Assembly: GCF_002843385.1 (NCBI RefSeq)
Contig: NZ_MVDE01000004.1
Span: forward strand, 1-64,000
Direction of reading: 5' to 3'
From: Labilibaculum manganireducens
GTDB lineage: Bacteria > Bacteroidota > Bacteroidia > Bacteroidales > Marinifilaceae
Length of the DNA stretch: 64,000 nucleotides
This document shows, one piece after another, positions 17,387-26,163 of the stretch. Each line of letters begins with the position of its first letter. The first letter of the stretch is position 1. The notes under the pieces are model-generated. The model searched no databases. It was not told where the DNA came from and saw nothing but the letters and a program-made list of their open reading frames with translations. Made by a program: the position numbers and the translations under genes.

Positions 17387-17417
17387 ATACAAACAAATTT
17401 GAACTGATATCTTAGAA

Positions 17418-18905
17418 ATGATCAAATCAATATTAATCGCAAACCGTGGTGAAATTGCAATTAGAATTGCAAAAACGGCCACAAAAATGGGAATTTTAGT
17501 GTATTGTATTCAGACAAACAGAGAGGCAAATGCTTTGTATCTCGACTTTGCCGATGAAATTATTACTCTTGAAGAAAATCCAAACGGATCCATTTTCTTA
17601 AATGCCGAAGAACTAATTCGTCTGGCGAAAGAACACCAAATCGAAGCCATTCATCCCGGCTATGGTTTTCTTTCCGAATCGCCTTATTTGGCAAGCAGAT
17701 GCAAAGATGAGGGAGTTCTGTTTATCGGTCCAAGCGAGAAAGCCATTTATACGATGGGAAACAAAGGAATGGCCCGCAATATTGCTCAAAAAAGCGGAAT
17801 CCCCGTTTTGGCTGGCAGTACTACAAACATTACTAATTTTTACGATGCAAAAGCCTGGGTGGAACAAATTGGCTATCCGGTGATTATGAAAGCCGTTGCC
17901 GGAGGTGGTGGCAAAGGAATGCGCATTGTGCGTTCGGCTGATGAATTGGAACTAATGTACAAATTGGTTACAAACGAAGCCAAATCTGCTTTTAACGACG
18001 ATTCTTTGTTAATCGAAAAATATATTGAAAGTCCTAAACACATCGAAATACAGGTATTGGCCGACCAGCATGGAAATGCCATTCATTTATTCGAACGTGA
18101 ATGTTCCATTCAGCGCAAACATCAGAAATTAATGGAGGAAGCTCCCTCTGTTGCTGTTTCCGATGATTTGAGAAATAAAATGGGAGAAATGGCTCTTTAT
18201 CTTTGTCGGAAAATTAATTACCACACACTGGGTACGGTTGAATTCTTATTAGACAAAGATAATCGTTTCTATTTTCTGGAAATGAATACCAGAGTGCAGG
18301 TTGAGCATCCAATTACCGAGGCAATAACCGGAATCGACTTAATTGAGCAACAGATTAAAACAGCAGTTGGTGAAAAACTGGAACTTCGGCAAGGCGATAT
18401 TCAAAGAAAAGGCTGGGCAATTGAATTGCGTATCAATGCCGAAGATGTGCAAGCCGATTTTTCTCCTAATCCGGGAATTATTGATAGAATGGAATTTCCT
18501 GAATGCAGTTTCCTGCGCGTGGATACAGGTTTTGAAAACGGCAAATTAATTCCTCCCAGTTACGATTCTATGATAACTAAATTGATCATTACAGGAGAGA
18601 ACAGACAAGAAGCCATTGAGCATGCGTTAGCGGTAATTGAAAACACGGTAATAAAAGGTGTAAAAACAACAATTCCATTTTTTAAACTGGTGCTCAATCA
18701 TCCTGATTTTATCAATGGATCATACAACACATCGTTTATATCGGAAAAGCTCGGTAAACCTTTCTTTCAGGAACAGGATGAAGAAAAAGCAGCTGCTATA
18801 ATGGCTCTTCAGGCTTATTTAAACGAGAAACAAAAAATCGAAAGTAATTTGACTCACAAGGAGGATTCTGCGTGGGCTGCAAAAATGAGAAATAAACTTT
18901 TTTAG
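17418..18905 (+). CDS. accC: Biotin carboxylase subunit of acyl-CoA carboxylase
   Basis: A 495-residue ATP-grasp enzyme that carboxylates the biotin of the carrier protein using ATP and bicarbonate. Visible motifs: N-terminal ANRGEIAIRIAKTA, HPGYGFLSES, glycine-rich ATP loop KAVAGGGGKGMRIV (near 155-168), and EMNTRVQVEHPITEA (near 288-302) with the catalytic Glu and Arg residues. It lies 31 bases after the carboxyltransferase and two bases before the biotin carrier gene, so the three subunits are translated together. About 50 residues longer than bacterial AccC, as usual for the acyl-CoA carboxylase group. Confidence 0.95.
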   Translation: MIKSILIANRGEIAIRIAKTATKMGILVYCIQTNREANALYLDFADEIITLEENPNGSIFLNAEELIRLAKEHQIEAIHPGYGFLSESPYLASRCKDEGVLFIGPSEKAIYTMGNKGMARNIAQKSGIPVLAGSTTNITNFYDAKAWVEQIGYPVIMKAVAGGGGKGMRIVRSADELELMYKLVTNEAKSAFNDDSLLIEKYIESPKHIEIQVLADQHGNAIHLFERECSIQRKHQKLMEEAPSVAVSDDLRNKMGEMALYLCRKINYHTLGTVEFLLDKDNRFYFLEMNTRVQVEHPITEAITGIDLIEQQIKTAVGEKLELRQGDIQRKGWAIELRINAEDVQADFSPNPGIIDRMEFPECSFLRVDTGFENGKLIPPSYDSMITKLIITGENRQEAIEHALAVIENTVIKGVKTTIPFFKLVLNHPDFINGSYNTSFISEKLGKPFFQEQDEEKAAAIMALQAYLNEKQKIESNLTHKEDSAWAAKMRNKLF

Positions 18906-18907
18906 CC

Positions 18908-19420
18908 ATGATTACACTTAAAAAAAACAAGAGCTTTGTGCTTTCCGGAGATCAATCGTACAGCTTAAAAACACAAAACTATCAGGTACTTTCTTCCCGG
19001 TCAAAAAACGAGAGATTTACAATAAAAGAAAAAGACAATGAATTTATCATTCAATACAAAGACAAAAATTTCATTGGTGAAATCGCTGAATTAAAACAGA
19101 ATAAATGTACTGTCGTAGTAAACGGAAACACCTATAACTTTACAATTGATACCGAAGCTACTTTTCAAAGAAAAGAGAAACTTCGTAAAAATAATCTCAT
19201 CAAACTCAATTGTAATTTACTTGCTCCTATGCCGGGCAAAATTACAGAGGTATTAACAGCTGAAGGATGTATAGTAGAAAAAGGAAGTCCTCTGGTGTTG
19301 CTCGAAGCAATGAAAATGCAGAATCAGATATTGGCCGCGCAAGATGGTACAATATCAAAAATCCTGGTTAAAGACGGAGATAGTGTAATGTCCAATCAGG
19401 TTTTAATCGAAATAGACTAG
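18908..19420 (+). CDS. Biotin carboxyl carrier subunit
   Basis: A 170-residue protein. The C-terminal 75 residues are a biotinyl domain with the attachment motif EAMKMQNQI (biotin on the Lys of AMKM, near residue 137) and the preceding turn APMPGKI. The N-terminal half is a beta-rich segment like the region that links biotin carboxylase to carrier in fused PccA proteins, used to dock with the carboxyltransferase. It ends the riboswitch-controlled operon; the MITE-like element follows its stop by 14 bases. Confidence 0.93.
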   Translation: MITLKKNKSFVLSGDQSYSLKTQNYQVLSSRSKNERFTIKEKDNEFIIQYKDKNFIGEIAELKQNKCTVVVNGNTYNFTIDTEATFQRKEKLRKNNLIKLNCNLLAPMPGKITEVLTAEGCIVEKGSPLVLLEAMKMQNQILAAQDGTISKILVKDGDSVMSNQVLIEID

Positions 19421-19433
19421 TTTTGGCAATTAG

Positions 19434-19584
19434 TTAAAGAGGGTGTCCGGAAAGTAATATTTTGTATCGGATTGTCATGTTGAGCGAAGTCGAAACATCT
19501 GTTTTTCAGAGTGAAAGATTCTTCGTCCCGAATTCATCGGGATCAGAATGACAATGGAACTATACTTTTTGGACACCCTCTTAA
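19434..19584. mobile_element. MITE-like nested palindrome
   Basis: About 150 bases with imperfect terminal inverted repeats of about 23 bases (ttaaagagggtgtccgg at the left, its near complement at 19563-19584) and a second, inner pair (attgtcat / atgacaat). The interior holds a hairpin cccgaattcatcggg. The inner text tgttgagcgaagtcgaa is a sequence I associate with dispersed repeats of Bacteroidota genomes. It separates the convergent carboxylase and nrdG genes and may also act as a terminator. No transposase inside. Confidence 0.7.
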
Positions 19585-19610
19585 CCACAAACTAAAAAAA
19601 CTTATATCAA

Positions 19611-20321
19611 TTAATCAAGCTGACAAATATTACCATTTAAATCCTTGTTGGATTTAATGATCTCCTCTACCTCCAAATGAGTATAGCCTGAATAATTTGC
19701 AAAAGATAAATCCAATACTTTTACCGCTGAAAACGACTGTAAAGTGTATTTGTAATCTCCTTTAAGTACTTCGCACATTTTACGAATATCGGTTTCGGAA
19801 TGACACTCACGAATTAGTGTTGTTCTAAACTCAACAGCAATCGGCGAATCTTTGAGAATAGCAATCGACTTTTTTACATTCATCAGCTGAATTTCTGTAA
19901 ACTGATTGCCAACAATCCCTTTATATGCAGATAATTCAGGCACTGTCTTCAAATCCATTGCCACATAATCAATCAGATTCTGCTGCATCAGGATTCTTAA
20001 AAGCTTGGGATTGGTTCCATTCGTATCTAATTTTACAAATAGTCCCAATGCCTTCACTTTGCGTATAAATGCGACCAAATCTGGCTGAACAGTTGGTTCA
20101 CCTCCGGTAATAACAAGAGCATCGATGAATCCCTTCGCTTTTCTTAAATAATTCAATACTTCAGTTTCATCAACTGAATCTCCCATGGGGTGATATTTCG
20201 AAATCAGCTCCCAATTGTGACAAAACCTGCATGCCATATTACAGCCTTGAGTGAAAATCACCGAAGCCATCTTTCCATGATAATCAATTAAGCTGTTCTT
20301 TATAAATCCAGATATTTGCAT
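19611..20321 (-). CDS. nrdG: Anaerobic ribonucleotide reductase activating protein
   Basis: A 236-residue radical SAM enzyme that installs the glycyl radical on NrdD. The iron-sulfur motif is GCNMACRFCHNW near residues 26-37 (CxxxCxxC), followed by the SAM-binding GGEPTVQP near 75-82. This is the longer NrdG/PflA-like form usual in Bacteroidota and archaea. It lies 29 bases after nrdD, in the same riboswitch-controlled unit. Confidence 0.93.
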   Translation of the reverse strand: MQISGFIKNSLIDYHGKMASVIFTQGCNMACRFCHNWELISKYHPMGDSVDETEVLNYLRKAKGFIDALVITGGEPTVQPDLVAFIRKVKALGLFVKLDTNGTNPKLLRILMQQNLIDYVAMDLKTVPELSAYKGIVGNQFTEIQLMNVKKSIAILKDSPIAVEFRTTLIRECHSETDIRKMCEVLKGDYKYTLQSFSAVKVLDLSFANYSGYTHLEVEEIIKSNKDLNGNICQLD

Positions 20322-20350
20322 TGAAATAAATTAGATTAATGAAAATTAAT

Positions 20351-22504
20351 TTAACCTACGACCAGCTCTTCAACCTCAACATGAACCTTTTTGTCAAACA
20401 ATTTTCGCTCCTTAAATTCCTGTCTTTTGCCATCATTCCATTGATGTATAGGACGCAGATATCCAACAATTCTTGAGAACACTTCACATTCCGTCCGTTG
20501 ACCGGAATTTGCACATTTAGGACACAATTCATGTTCTCCGTAAATGTATCCATGCTCGTGGCAAATACTAAATGTTGGAGATAAGGTAATGTATGGGAGA
20601 TGGTAATTATTGGTTATTTTTTGCAGCAGCAACTTCACGGCATCAACAGAAAGCTGCTTTTCTCCAATAAAGGTATGAAATACAGTTCCTCCGGTATATT
20701 GTGTCTGCAGCTTGTCCTGCAATGTTAAAGCTTCGAATAAATCATCGGTATATGCAACCGGAAGCTGCGAAGAGTTGGTATAGTAAGATGCCGCTCCTTT
20801 TCGAAAGTTCTCCTGATTGGCAACAATAATATCACCGTAAGTTTTGGTATCAAGCTGAGCCAAACGATAAGTTGTTCCTTCGGCCGGCGTTGCTTCCAAA
20901 TTATAGATGTTACCTGTTTCCTCCTGAAAACCAACCAGTTTTTGCTTCATAAAATCAAAAATCCGAAGCGCAAAAGCATTTCCTTCTTCCGAAACCAAAT
21001 CGCTTCCAATAAAATTCAGACAACACTCATTCATTCCAACAATGCCTATTGTTGAAAAATGATTTTGCCAAAATTTACCATTCTTATTTTTTAGATGACG
21101 CAAATAAAATTTTGAATAAGGGAACAAGCCTTTTTCTGTTAAATTTTCAATCATTTTTCGTTTGATCTCCAGACTATTTTTTGCCAGATTCATCAGATGC
21201 TCCAAACGCTTAAAGAATTCAGCTTCGTTACTGGCTTCGTAGCCCAAACGAGGTAAATTTACAGTTACCACTCCAACCGAACCAGTTAACGGATTCGCAC
21301 CAAACAAACCGCCTCCACGTCGTGCCAGTTCACGTTTATCCAAACGCAGCCGGCAACACATACTTCGCACATCATCAGGCGACAAATCAGAATTTACAAA
21401 ATTTGAAAAGTACGGAATTCCATATTTAGCGGTGATTCTCCAAATGTTTTCATACGCTGGTTTATCCCATTCAAAATCGGATGTGATATTATAAGTTGGT
21501 ATCGGGAAAGAAAAAACACTTCCATTGGCATCTCCTTCTTCAATTACCTGCGCAAAAATTTTATTAAAGAGATCCATCTCAACCTGAAAATCCCCGTAAA
21601 CTTCGTCCATCAATTTGCCACCAATAATTACCGGCTGATCACTCATAAATTTTGGAACATTCAAATCCATGGTCACGTTGGTAAACGGCGTTTGAAAACC
21701 TACCCGGGTAGGAACATTCATATTATAAAGAAATTCCTGAAGAGCCTGTTTAATCTGATTTTCATCCAATTGATCGTACCTTATGAAAGGAGCCAATAAG
21801 GTATCGAAATTCGAAAATGCCTGAGCTCCGGCGGCTTCTCCCTGCATGGTATAAAAGAAATTGACCACTTGTCCGAGAATGGTACGGAAATGTTTGGCCG
21901 GCCGGCTAACCAATTTGCCCGACGCGCCTTTAAAACCAGTAAGTAAAAGATCTTCCAGATCCCACCCTACACAATACACACTTAAAAATCCAAGGTCGTG
22001 AATGTGAAACGCTCCTTTTTGGTGAGCATCTCCAATTTCCTGCGGGTAAATCTTATTCAGCCAATATTGAGAACTCACAATGGTCGAAATGTGTTGATTC
22101 AATCCCTGCAGAGAATAAGAAGAATTTGCACTTTCTTTTATTCTCCAGTCCTGAAGATTCAAATAATCGTCAACCACATTTAAATTGGAAAATAATTCCT
22201 TGGTATCGCGAGCCAATTCATGTTGTTTCCGGTATAAAATAAATGCCTTCGCAACTTCAAACAAATCATATCTGAATAGAGTTTTCTCTACCAAATCCTG
22301 AATTTCTTCTACATTGGGAATTCCCGAAAAATCAATCTCTTTCATGACCTGACTGACACAAAATTCGATTAGTTCAACGCGTTCTTCACCTACTGCCTGA
22401 AATGCTTTATTGATTGCACTTTTAATTTTATCAGGCTTGAATTTAACAACCTGACCGTTTCTTTTCCGAATTTGAGATTCGGATACACTACCATTCATTT
22501 TCAT
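20351..22504 (-). CDS. nrdD: Anaerobic (class III) ribonucleoside-triphosphate reductase
   Basis: Oxygen-sensitive glycyl-radical enzyme making dNTPs from NTPs without B12. The ATG at 22502-22504 (MKMNGSVSES) or at 22498 is chosen; the frame runs up to 22591 but those residues lie in the leader next to the riboswitch. Domains: an N-terminal ATP-cone (KRNGQVVKFKPDKIKSAI, about residues 10-100), the NrdD barrel, then a zinc site with CHEHGYIYGEHELCPKC and a Cys nearby, and the glycyl-radical motif SRIVGYL close to the C-terminus. nrdG follows. A cobalamin riboswitch precedes it, implying that a B12-dependent class II reductase exists elsewhere. Confidence 0.96.
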   Translation of the reverse strand: MKMNGSVSESQIRKRNGQVVKFKPDKIKSAINKAFQAVGEERVELIEFCVSQVMKEIDFSGIPNVEEIQDLVEKTLFRYDLFEVAKAFILYRKQHELARDTKELFSNLNVVDDYLNLQDWRIKESANSSYSLQGLNQHISTIVSSQYWLNKIYPQEIGDAHQKGAFHIHDLGFLSVYCVGWDLEDLLLTGFKGASGKLVSRPAKHFRTILGQVVNFFYTMQGEAAGAQAFSNFDTLLAPFIRYDQLDENQIKQALQEFLYNMNVPTRVGFQTPFTNVTMDLNVPKFMSDQPVIIGGKLMDEVYGDFQVEMDLFNKIFAQVIEEGDANGSVFSFPIPTYNITSDFEWDKPAYENIWRITAKYGIPYFSNFVNSDLSPDDVRSMCCRLRLDKRELARRGGGLFGANPLTGSVGVVTVNLPRLGYEASNEAEFFKRLEHLMNLAKNSLEIKRKMIENLTEKGLFPYSKFYLRHLKNKNGKFWQNHFSTIGIVGMNECCLNFIGSDLVSEEGNAFALRIFDFMKQKLVGFQEETGNIYNLEATPAEGTTYRLAQLDTKTYGDIIVANQENFRKGAASYYTNSSQLPVAYTDDLFEALTLQDKLQTQYTGGTVFHTFIGEKQLSVDAVKLLLQKITNNYHLPYITLSPTFSICHEHGYIYGEHELCPKCANSGQRTECEVFSRIVGYLRPIHQWNDGKRQEFKERKLFDKKVHVEVEELVVG

Positions 22505-22621
22505 TCTTGTATTTTTTAATTTTTTTGAAAAAAATGATAGCTTCTGAGGAAAATATAGAATAGGAAGATACACCGAATTGTGTATCCTCATTCTCTGCCT
22601 TTCTCCCGAAAGCTACGAATA

Positions 22622-22798
22622 ATCATTACAGGCAGGTCTTCTGGCTTGTCCTCTTTTGGTTTGCCTTCCCATTTTAGCTGAGATAAAACAGTGGCATAAA
22701 AAACCAAAAAACATAAGGACTTACAGCTGCGGGGACAGCTCACGAATTAAACGTGATTCCCTATTATTCCTTTCGGAACCTATAAATCGATACAATAG
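22622..22798 (-). ncRNA. Cobalamin riboswitch upstream of nrdDG
   Basis: Minus-strand aptamer with AATAGGGAATCACGTTTAAT, AGCTGTCCCCGCAGCTGTAA, the GCCACTG core, TGGGAAGGC, and the B12 box AGCCAGAAGACCTGCC near its 3' end, about 120 bases before the nrdD start. It should repress the B12-independent reductase when cobalamin is present. The following 22800-23067 shows no gene. Confidence 0.94.
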
Positions 22799-23067
22799 TA
22801 AGAAGAAAAAATATGATAATCAATCTGAGTTATTAACAGTTGTTGGTCAATAAGCTATAAAAGAGCAAGAACCATGGTTCAATTCTTTTTTCAGGAAAGA
22901 ATATCCTCAATAAGGAAAGCTCAGTAAATTGGATTTATCTACTATTATGCAAGGAAGTATTTGAGAATTCATCTTATAAATGAGATTTGAAGTGACCCAA
23001 ATTTGTATCCAACTTTTTGAATTTACCTAAACGAAAAACAACACATACAAATTTGTCTAAGTATAAA

Positions 23068-23622
23068 CTAAGCACAAAAATACATAAGAACAGGTATAAT
23101 AAAACCAATTATCATTAGCCAAACACCTCTTTTCTTAAATCCATTTTTCCCTTTCACCATAATAGCTCCGGAAATGGCAAAAAAGACTAATACAATAGCG
23201 TAAATAATCGCTATTGACGAAAATCGTTTACCTGAGTTGTAATGAACGTCATTCACAAATTTGTAAACAGGCACTTTCTTAAATGTGGTTAGCTTTATTT
23301 TACCATTGTAAGGATGATATTCCCCTAATCCACCTTTAACGTAGATATTGTAAACCTCATCAGCTGGAATGACACGTGTTAATTTTGGAGCATCGCTAAA
23401 GCTTTCCCTCCAGTAAGTTTTTAACTCATCAGGTCTTAGGTTGGCTTCGGCATCCTTCTCCATTACGATTTCGCGATAAGATGGATCTTGTTCTCCTTTT
23501 TTTAGGACAAGCAAAATACCAGAAATCGCATAAATCAAAGTTAATCCTATAAATAAATAGCCAAGATCTCTATGAAGAGACCTTATGCTTTTATTCAACT
23601 TTTTACTATTCCACAATTTCAT
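23068..23622 (-). CDS. Small PepSY-associated membrane protein
   Basis: A 184-residue protein with three hydrophobic segments near residues 20-40, 130-152 and 165-182. The opening SLHRDLGYLFIGLTLIYAISG resembles the first helix of PepSY-TM proteins, and HPYNGKIKL is a PepSY-like turn. His residues in RSLHRD and NDVHYNSG could bind a metal or haem. It is the last gene of the eight-gene operon and overlaps the preceding gene by 17 bases, so the two are co-translated. About a third the size of the PiuB-like protein at 8905-10419. Function unknown. Confidence 0.65.
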   Translation of the reverse strand: MKLWNSKKLNKSIRSLHRDLGYLFIGLTLIYAISGILLVLKKGEQDPSYREIVMEKDAEANLRPDELKTYWRESFSDAPKLTRVIPADEVYNIYVKGGLGEYHPYNGKIKLTTFKKVPVYKFVNDVHYNSGKRFSSIAIIYAIVLVFFAISGAIMVKGKNGFKKRGVWLMIIGFIIPVLMYFCA

Positions 23623-24133
23623 AAGAAGTTCCGTCTACAAAATAAACTGAATAAAAATTTCTATTTGCCTTTTTCATCCATTCGCGCATTTGATTAATAT
23701 TTGTCATTTCTGAGGCACAATGTTCTCCCCCTTCTTCGGCATCTTCTTTAGCCTTTACTTTTGCTTCCCAATCGTTAATAAACTTTTCATATAAACGTTT
23801 CTCTTGAAGCGTTCCTTTAACCGCAATCGTAGCTCCCGATAATTCTCTATTAAAACCATTAATCTTACCTGTTGCTTCCACTCGTAAGGAAAGTTTACCA
23901 GTTTCATCCAACAAAATAGCTCTGCGTCCTGAATGCGCACAAACGTGCTGTACCATTCCTGTAAAGAAAACCTCTTTCCCTACATTTTGCTCGGCCGTTT
24001 TCATTACCTGAGCAATAGTTTGAGGCGCAAATTCCTTACTCCCTACTTGTTTAGCTTCTTGTTTTTTATTGCTTTGATTACAAGAAACCAATACACTTAA
24101 AACAACAAATGCTGTAAATATTAACTTTTTCAT
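23606..24133 (-). CDS. Lipoprotein with OB-fold-like domain
   Basis: A 175-residue lipoprotein (lipobox LSVLVSC, Cys18). After a polar linker comes a beta-rich domain (about 45-110: VFFTGMVQHVCAHSGRR, then KLSLRVEATGKI and ATIAVKGTLQEKRLY), which looks like an OB fold of the DUF4920/nucleic-acid-binding-like type found on exported proteins. Cys and His in HVCAHSG and GGEHCASE could form a metal site. The C-terminal part is helical. It lies 11 bases after the DUF4857 gene and overlaps the PepSY-like gene. No family was firmly recognised. Confidence 0.6.
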   Translation of the reverse strand: MKKLIFTAFVVLSVLVSCNQSNKKQEAKQVGSKEFAPQTIAQVMKTAEQNVGKEVFFTGMVQHVCAHSGRRAILLDETGKLSLRVEATGKINGFNRELSGATIAVKGTLQEKRLYEKFINDWEAKVKAKEDAEEGGEHCASEMTNINQMREWMKKANRNFYSVYFVDGTSYEIVE

Positions 24134-24144
24134 TTCTAAATTGT

Positions 24145-25368
24145 TTAACGATTAAATATAATGTTTGCGATAAAACCATAAATACCTGTAATTGCAATCC
24201 AAACCACTGAAAACAATTGTATTTTTTGTTTCCGATATCTCGTAATGAAAACAAATACCAATGTCAGTAGTAAATTGGTTAGTAATACCCAATAAGATCC
24301 AAAATAAACCATAGGTTTGATGTATTTGGTATTGGCATTTGTAAATCCAACTGCGAATGGTAAAATAAATTTACTATAAGCAGATTCTGAAATATCCTGC
24401 TTAAATGTTACTTCATCAACCACCTGTTTTGTATCTGCATTAAGAGCTAAAACTGTTTTCCCTTTCGATGATATTACATTGATATTCCAGAACAAAGGAT
24501 TTGCCATAATTAACAATTGATCTTTATTGATATCGAAAGCAGATGTTGGAATTTCCTGTAGCTTGTAAGCATCAGTTGTAATAATGTAGAGCCTTTTATT
24601 TGTATCAAATACAAAGGCATAAAAGCTTCTGTCGTCTGGCTCCATGGTTAAAATGTACTCAGGAACTACACCTGCAGGCAAAGAAACTTTCCTTAAAAAA
24701 GGCATTGCATTCACCATTTTTAAGTGGAAAATCTGATCGTCATTATCGATAATAAAATAGCCTTCATCGTAGGCTTTTCTGGTTGAAGGATTACCCGCGG
24801 CCATTTTAGCAGGAAATCGAAAACCCCTTTTCTCAAAAATCTTATTAAAACATTGACTTTTTTCTTCATTTACCCGATTGGTTTCGGGATTGATAAATTC
24901 AATTTTAGAATTTAAACGAAAAACATCTCCTGGCATTTCTATTCTTACACGTCCCGACATGGATTCAAACAACGTGTATAGAGGAATGTGAGGTTTATTT
25001 TTATCTGCCGGGGTTATTTTAAAGAAGAATTTCTTAAATTTTACATCATTAAGATTAATTACTTTACCATCAATACTTTTGGGCATTCTTCCGTCTGCCA
25101 TTAATTGTCTGGAATAAAACATTGGCAGTATACTGTCGAATTCTGATTCAGAATACACTCTATTGGTATTCATGTTTTTGCGAATCAAACGTTCCTCCTT
25201 ATCATCAAAATCGATAGTGCAGAAAGCTTTGTCAACAGAACTATAATAAGTAAATATATTTTTTGAAGCTGTATCGGTAACCAGATGATAAGATTTAGGC
25301 AGCAACCATGCTAATAGCAGGGTGCCTAAAACAATTATTAGATAATTTATTGAATATCTATTTTTCAT
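24145..25368 (-). CDS. DUF4857-like membrane protein
   Basis: A 407-residue protein with a hydrophobic segment at 8-25, a large extracytoplasmic domain, and three C-terminal hydrophobic segments (about 335-355, 358-378 and 388-405). Its layout and its position after an ABC permease match DUF4857 proteins of Bacteroidota as I remember them. The soluble part looks beta-rich with repeated strand-turn pieces (FYAFVFDTNKRLYIITTD), possibly a propeller. It follows the permease by 120 bases and probably works with that ABC transporter. No known function. Confidence 0.55.
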   Translation of the reverse strand: MKNRYSINYLIIVLGTLLLAWLLPKSYHLVTDTASKNIFTYYSSVDKAFCTIDFDDKEERLIRKNMNTNRVYSESEFDSILPMFYSRQLMADGRMPKSIDGKVINLNDVKFKKFFFKITPADKNKPHIPLYTLFESMSGRVRIEMPGDVFRLNSKIEFINPETNRVNEEKSQCFNKIFEKRGFRFPAKMAAGNPSTRKAYDEGYFIIDNDDQIFHLKMVNAMPFLRKVSLPAGVVPEYILTMEPDDRSFYAFVFDTNKRLYIITTDAYKLQEIPTSAFDINKDQLLIMANPLFWNINVISSKGKTVLALNADTKQVVDEVTFKQDISESAYSKFILPFAVGFTNANTKYIKPMVYFGSYWVLLTNLLLTLVFVFITRYRKQKIQLFSVVWIAITGIYGFIANIIFNR

Positions 25369-25488
25369 GCGTTTCTATTTTCTAATTTGCAGCATACTAC
25401 TCTCATGAATATTAATTCACTCACTTGTGTGAATACATTGAATCATTTGATTTTACATGCCTTTTTATATCTATTAAAAGCGAACATA

Positions 25489-26160
25489 TTAATCCTGTAT
25501 TCCAACTTTAAAACGCTGAACCGATAAGTAGCCAAACGGTAAGACATAAAATGGAATAATAACAACACTTAACACTACAAAACTGTATGCTCCGGGGAAA
25601 TCGGTCAGATAAAACAATTGAAGGCTTGCAAACATGATTAAAGTATTGAAGATCCTTCGTTTCCAACTTGGCTCCAAACAAATCCATGACATCATTGCAT
25701 AAGCCGCTAATCCGGCAATATACCATGGCAGTAAAGTATATATCATGCTCGCGGTTATTTCCACAGGAAAATAAATTCCAGAGAATGTCAGAAGTATTAG
25801 TAAGTGCATCGCAAAAATTATCATCAGCAATGTCATTCCAAATCCTAACATTGTGAAAACAATTTTACGATTGGACAATGGCAGATGTAAACTTAACTTG
25901 ATTCGCTTTTGAACCATTTCAGGAACAAACTGTGCTAAAGCCAAACAAAATCCGACCGCAGGAGGAAAGAATTTTAAATCTCGGAATAGAAACTGATCTC
26001 TGTTTACAATTACATCCCAAAGATGTTCTAAACCTACCATTCGAAACGACCTGCCTAGTTTTAAAAACAGATATGTCAAAAGAATTACTCCGGCAATAAA
26101 TGCACCTATGGCAAACCATTTGGTTTTTTTCCATTCTTTAAATAATAATGCTTTGATCAT
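25489..26160 (-). CDS. ABC transporter permease of the eight-gene operon
   Basis: A 223-residue inner-membrane protein with six hydrophobic segments, starting MIKALLFKEWKKTKW, a typical ABC-2 type permease opening. It starts three bases after the ATPase stop. Half-size permeases like this act as dimers or with a partner such as the DUF4857 protein encoded next. ABC-2 architecture normally means export or membrane remodelling, which is notable beside a TonB receptor. No substrate is evident. Confidence 0.75.
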   Translation of the reverse strand: MIKALLFKEWKKTKWFAIGAFIAGVILLTYLFLKLGRSFRMVGLEHLWDVIVNRDQFLFRDLKFFPPAVGFCLALAQFVPEMVQKRIKLSLHLPLSNRKIVFTMLGFGMTLLMIIFAMHLLILLTFSGIYFPVEITASMIYTLLPWYIAGLAAYAMMSWICLEPSWKRRIFNTLIMFASLQLFYLTDFPGAYSFVVLSVVIIPFYVLPFGYLSVQRFKVGIQD

Positions 26161-26163
26161 CTC

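Noticed and set aside
22505..22591. Longer N-terminus for NrdD
   Set aside because: The extra 29 residues do not fit the ATP-cone start and lie in the leader between riboswitch and gene.
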